A stretch of DNA of 16,942 bases from positions 1 to 16,942 of the forward strand of contig JAABRC010000015.1 in NCBI GenBank assembly GCA_011391115.1, read 5' to 3'. This stretch comes from Candidatus Egaibacter danicus (lineage in GTDB: Bacteria > Pseudomonadota > Gammaproteobacteria > Burkholderiales > Burkholderiaceae). Of the stretch, positions 13,956-16,942 are shown in pieces (the first letter of the stretch is position 1; each line of letters opens with the position of its first letter). The notes beneath the pieces were generated by a model. The model searched no databases, had not been told where the DNA came from, and saw only the letters and a program-made list of their open reading frames with translations. Made by a program: the position numbers and the translations under genes.

Positions 13956-15009
13956 CAAACAACGATTGATAGACACGTCCGATTCCAGCAGCTTCAGCCT
14001 GCAAACTGAATCCCTGAACAACCCTCTCACGTGCACGCTCACCCATTTGCTTTGCTGCCTCTACATCAGACATAACGCGCAAAACAGCATCTGCCAGAGA
14101 CGCGGAATCCCCCGTCGGAACCAGCTCGCCGTTGACGCCTGGCTGTACCAGTTGCTCAAAAGCACCGGTACGGGAACAAATCAACGCACAACCGGTAGCC
14201 GCAGCTTCGAAGGGCGTCAGCCCGAAGGGCTCATAACGCGGGCAGGCGACGCACAGTAGGCAACGCTGGTACCAGAAATGCACATCTTTGGCGGGCACTT
14301 CACCCAGGAAGACGATGCGATCAGACATGCCTGCGTTGGCAATCTTGTCGCGCAGCGTCTTCTCAAAAGCCTGATGCTGTGGCTGTGCAAGACCCGCAAC
14401 AATGGCTGTCACACCAGGCAAGTGGGGCAAGGCTTGAAGCATGGCATCCACATAGACGTCGGTGCCTTTGTCAGGCCTGACGCGCCCGAACACACCGATT
14501 CCATATTGTCCGGGCAACCCGCTACCTTTCCAGGCTGTTAATTTGTCCGGCTCTTTCGCGAAACGCTGGAGGTCTATCCCGTGAGGCACTACAGCCGTGG
14601 TATTGGGCACAAACGATGCTGCCAAGTCCGTCGTGGAGATGACAGCATCCATGCGCGAAATCAGCCACCGTGGAAACGCACCATGCAAATGCTGGGCCGC
14701 CGATGTGAAAACCAGTCGAATTGGCAAACGCAATACATCACGCGCAAATATGCCTGCCATCATCTCGTGGTCACGGCGAACGTGCCAAATCCGGAAACTC
14801 CTGCCGGCAGCAGGCGTGCGCGAAAGCTTGATCGCCTGGCGCAAGGTCATCCCGGGCACACCGTTAGACATCAGGCTTCCGCAATAACCCAGACGCCACT
14901 GTCCAGCCTGAAGGGGAACCAGTGCATTGACCGTGGCCGAAACACCTGTATATCGGTGTTTCAGATTGAAGACAATAACCTCAGGATCTGCGTTCATCGC
15001 AGGGATCAT
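13930..15009 (-). CDS. GT4 glycosyltransferase, LpsB/LpcC-like (LPS core)
   Basis: A 359-residue GT-B fold glycosyltransferase of family 4. The donor-binding C-terminal half is clear: GVFGRVRPDKGTDVYVDAM, then the E-x7-E motif in PRYEPFGLTPFEAAATGCAL and the nucleotide-site VQPGVNGELVPTGD. The N-terminal acceptor half (VIVFNLKHRYTGVSATVNAL, RIWHVRRDHEMMAGI, LVFTSAAQHLHGAFPRWLIS, AVVPHGID) resembles, from memory, the rhizobial LpcC/LpsB enzymes that add mannose to Kdo of the LPS inner core. ATG 15009 has GGTGG just upstream; alternatives are TTG 15051, which touches the algC stop, and ATG 14997. Neighbours are waaA (overlapping) and an AlgC-type mutase that makes Man-1-P, which supports a mannosyltransferase role. 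The mannose donor is inferred, not proven. Confidence 0.85.
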   Translation of the reverse strand: MIPAMNADPEVIVFNLKHRYTGVSATVNALVPLQAGQWRLGYCGSLMSNGVPGMTLRQAIKLSRTPAAGRSFRIWHVRRDHEMMAGIFARDVLRLPIRLVFTSAAQHLHGAFPRWLISRMDAVISTTDLAASFVPNTTAVVPHGIDLQRFAKEPDKLTAWKGSGLPGQYGIGVFGRVRPDKGTDVYVDAMLQALPHLPGVTAIVAGLAQPQHQAFEKTLRDKIANAGMSDRIVFLGEVPAKDVHFWYQRCLLCVACPRYEPFGLTPFEAAATGCALICSRTGAFEQLVQPGVNGELVPTGDSASLADAVLRVMSDVEAAKQMGERARERVVQGFSLQAEAAGIGRVYQSLFDGKKPELA

Positions 15010-15047
15010 TGAACCACCATTGCTATTGCTCTCACAGGGTATGGCAG

Positions 15048-16430
15048 TCAATGCGCGCTGGCGCCAATTTTTGCGTCAGGCTTCACCTTGTGCACCAGCG
15101 CTAGCATCTCTTTTTCAATGCGATGCAATGCCTCTGGCGTATGCCCTTCAAAACGCAAGACCAGTACGGGGGTCGTGTTTGATGATCGCATCAAACCAAA
15201 GCCGTCCGGCCAATCGACCCGCAAACCATCAATGGTATTGATCTGGGCAGGAGCAGAAAAATTGGCGAAAGCAACAGCTTTCTGGACTAACTGGGGGGCC
15301 TCGCCTTCCGCGCAGGCCACATTCAGTTCCGGGGTGGAAAAGCTCGTCGGCAAGGCGTCAAGAACAACATTCGCATCGGGGGACTTGCTGACGATCTCCA
15401 GCAAGCGGCAACCCGCGTAGGTCCCGTCATCAAAACCAAACCAGCGCTCCTTGAAAAAGATATGGCCGCTCATTTCACCACCGAGTGGCGAATCCACTTC
15501 TTTCATCCGCGCCTTGATCAGTGAGTGACCTGTCTTGTACATCATAGGTGTGCCGCCCGCGTCAGCAATGGCCGGCGCCAGGCGCTGGGAGCATTTGACA
15601 TCGAAGATGATCGTTCCGCCGGGAACCCGCGACAGCACATCACGGGCAAACAAAATCATCTGACGGTCCGGATAGATGTTGTTACCCTGCTTGGTGACAA
15701 TTCCCAGGCGATCACCATCCCCGTCAAATGCAAGGCCCAGTTCCGCATCAGAATTCTTGAGGGCAGCCATCAGGTCAGCCAGATTTTCCGGTTTGCTCGG
15801 GTCAGGGTGGTGGTTGGGAAAGTTGCCGTCCACTTCACTGAACAACTCAATGACCTCACAGCCAATGGCCCGAAAAATTGCCGGAGCCGATGCCCCAGCA
15901 ATGCCGTTACCACAGTCCACCACAATTTTCATTGGCCGGGCAAGCTTGATATCAGACAGGATGCGCGCTTGATACGGCGCTTCGACGTTGATGTTGCGCA
16001 CGCCCCCCCCCGATTTGAGGGACCAGTTCTCAGCCTCCATCATCCGACGCAGATTCTGGATTTCCTCTCCGTAAATGGCACGACCCCGCATCACCATCTT
16101 GAAGCCGTTGTAATCCTTTGGATTGTGACTGCCGGTCACCTGAATGCCGCTGGCGCACAACGTGCTGGCTGCAAAGTACAGCATGGGGGTGGTCACCATG
16201 CCCACATCAATAACATCGAGACCGGCAGCAACAAGCCCACGAACCAGGGCTGTACTCAAAGCAGGGCCACTCAATCGACCGTCACGACCCACCGCCACCG
16301 ATGTTTCACCTTCAAGCCGGGCGACGGTTCCAAAAGCTTTCCCGATGGCCTCGGCGACCTGCTCTGTCACAGTGGAAGGCACAACTCCACGGATATCGTA
16401 GGCCTTGAAGATGGAAGATGCCACTTGCAT
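15048..16430 (-). CDS. algC: Phosphomannomutase/phosphoglucomutase, AlgC type
   Basis: This cytoplasmic alpha-D-phosphohexomutase interconverts Man-6-P/Man-1-P and Glc-6-P/Glc-1-P, feeding GDP-mannose, UDP-glucose and glycogen synthesis. The 460-residue length matches P. aeruginosa AlgC (463). All four functional loops are intact: the phosphoserine loop TGSHNP (S101), the Mg2+ loop DGDGDR (236-241), the sugar-selecting GEMSGH (318-323), and the phosphate loop RSSNTTP (415-421). AIFK-like opening SIFKAYDIRGV (6-16) is typical. AAGGA lies 8 bases before ATG 16430. A possible -10 (TACAAT, plus 16479-16484) has no good -35. The upstream gene is glgA (102 bp gap) and the downstream gene is the LpsB/LpcC-like transferase (38 bp gap). 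The gene could equally be called manB or pgm. Confidence 0.95.
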   Translation of the reverse strand: MQVASSIFKAYDIRGVVPSTVTEQVAEAIGKAFGTVARLEGETSVAVGRDGRLSGPALSTALVRGLVAAGLDVIDVGMVTTPMLYFAASTLCASGIQVTGSHNPKDYNGFKMVMRGRAIYGEEIQNLRRMMEAENWSLKSGGGVRNINVEAPYQARILSDIKLARPMKIVVDCGNGIAGASAPAIFRAIGCEVIELFSEVDGNFPNHHPDPSKPENLADLMAALKNSDAELGLAFDGDGDRLGIVTKQGNNIYPDRQMILFARDVLSRVPGGTIIFDVKCSQRLAPAIADAGGTPMMYKTGHSLIKARMKEVDSPLGGEMSGHIFFKERWFGFDDGTYAGCRLLEIVSKSPDANVVLDALPTSFSTPELNVACAEGEAPQLVQKAVAFANFSAPAQINTIDGLRVDWPDGFGLMRSSNTTPVLVLRFEGHTPEALHRIEKEMLALVHKVKPDAKIGASAH

Positions 16431-16532
16431 TTTGCAATTCCTTTTTGGTGATCAGTGTCGGGCTACCTGGATGTAAAGATTGTATGCCCCGTGATGTCGC
16501 ACGGCTATCGAGGGCAGCGCATCAGATCCTGG

Positions 16533-16942
16533 CTAAAACTCAATTTTCCGGCCTCTCACAGCGTCTTCATATAGAGCAAGATACAGACTGGCAGCATCCT
16601 CCCAGGAGAAACTCTGGGCCATGCCACGAATCATGATTTGCTGCCAGACTTTTGTCTGGGCAAAGGTTCCCGTCGCCCGCTTGATCGCTTCCGCCAGTGC
16701 CTCCGGGGTCGCCGGACCAAAAAGAAATCCTGTCGCCTCGTCACGCTGCGGGGCTTCGGAGTTCGCATCCACAACGGTATCAGCCAGACCGCCCACCTGT
16801 CGAACTACCGGCACCGTTCCATAGCGCAGGGCATACAGTTGCGTCAGGCCACAGGGCTCAAAGCGCGACGGGACCAGCATCGCGTCAGCCCCGGCGATCA
16901 TCTGATGCGCGAAAGCCTCGTCATAGCCCAGACGAACCGCCA
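16533..16942 (-). CDS. glgA: Glycogen synthase GlgA, C-terminal part (runs off right edge)
   Basis: Bacterial glycogen synthase (GT5) transfers glucose from ADP-glucose to the growing alpha-1,4-glucan. The visible 136 codons are the C-terminal end: [20 protein letters not shown] leads to the family signature [18 protein letters not shown], whose Glu sits in the donor site, then [35 protein letters not shown] and the closing [18 protein letters not shown]. The stop TAG is at 16533-16535. The N-terminal ~350 residues, with the KTGGL donor-binding loop, lie outside the window. It lies upstream of the algC-type mutase on the same strand, which can supply glucose-1-phosphate for ADP-glucose. No clear terminator is seen between them; a CCGTG-N6-CACGG inverted repeat at 16489-16504 lacks a U-run. 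Confidence 0.94.
   Translation of the reverse strand, partial: AVRLGYDEAFAHQMIAGADAMLVPSRFEPCGLTQLYALRYGTVPVVRQVGGLADTVVDANSEAPQRDEATGFLFGPATPEALAEAIKRATGTFAQTKVWQQIMIRGMAQSFSWEDAASLYLALYEDAVRGRKIEF

Noticed and set aside
13956..14042. GTG start adding 29 residues to WaaA
   Set aside because: The added residues lack WaaA character and lie deeper within the glycosyltransferase gene.
15525..16451. Long plus-strand open frame (308 codons) opposite algC
   Set aside because: It is antisense to a full, motif-complete phosphohexomutase, has no recognisable domain, and its length is explained by the high GC content of the real gene.

Overview
The window looks like chromosomal DNA of a Gram-negative betaproteobacterium, most likely a member of the Comamonadaceae (Rhodoferax/Polaromonas-like). 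This rests on recalled protein-family patterns, moderately high GC, LPS and RND/TolC genes of a diderm, and two short dispersed sequences (about 21-104 and 2505-2560) resembling intergenic repeats I remember from that family. No database was searched. There are 19 genes or gene fragments, dense and mostly conserved. I see no CRISPR array, prophage, insertion sequence, rRNA or tRNA, and no gene-free stretch longer than about 185 bases.

Layout. (1) 1-961, minus: the N-terminal 270 codons of galactarate dehydratase (garD), running off the left edge, preceded by a 48-codon ORF that looks like half an HNH nuclease. A GC-rich repeat sits in frame inside garD. (2) 1042-2499: a DUF1330 protein, an unrecognised 139-residue protein with a tandem 20-residue repeat, and a LysE-type exporter, followed by a dispersed repeat. 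(3) 2590-4942: a J-like/zinc-ribbon/PilZ fusion protein, divergent from a succinylglutamate desuccinylase/aspartoacylase-like metallohydrolase, then msrA read convergently. (4) 5127-12617, plus: a TetR regulator, a membrane fusion protein and an RND pump in an overlapping operon, then a divergent Pcm-like methyltransferase, a rhodanese and a TolC-type outer membrane channel. (5) 12633-16942, minus: glgA (C-terminal part), algC-type phosphomannomutase/phosphoglucomutase, an LpsB/LpcC-like glycosyltransferase and waaA (Kdo transferase).

How the genes work together. Block 4 encodes every part of a tripartite efflux pump plus a local repressor; a good promoter overlapped by an inverted repeat precedes the repressor gene, suggesting autoregulation. 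The TolC gene is separated from the pump by the pcm-like and rhodanese genes. Block 5 links sugar-phosphate supply (Man-1-P/Glc-1-P by AlgC) to inner-core LPS assembly: WaaA adds Kdo, and the neighbouring glycosyltransferase resembles enzymes that add mannose to Kdo. GlgA uses the glucose-1-phosphate branch.

Most worth a second look: the in-frame repeat insertion in garD, the J-like/zinc-ribbon/PilZ protein with a lost HPD motif, the mirrored -10 elements at 3338-3397 that predict leaderless transcripts, and the predicted Kdo-mannose inner core. No wholly new defence or mobile system is visible.
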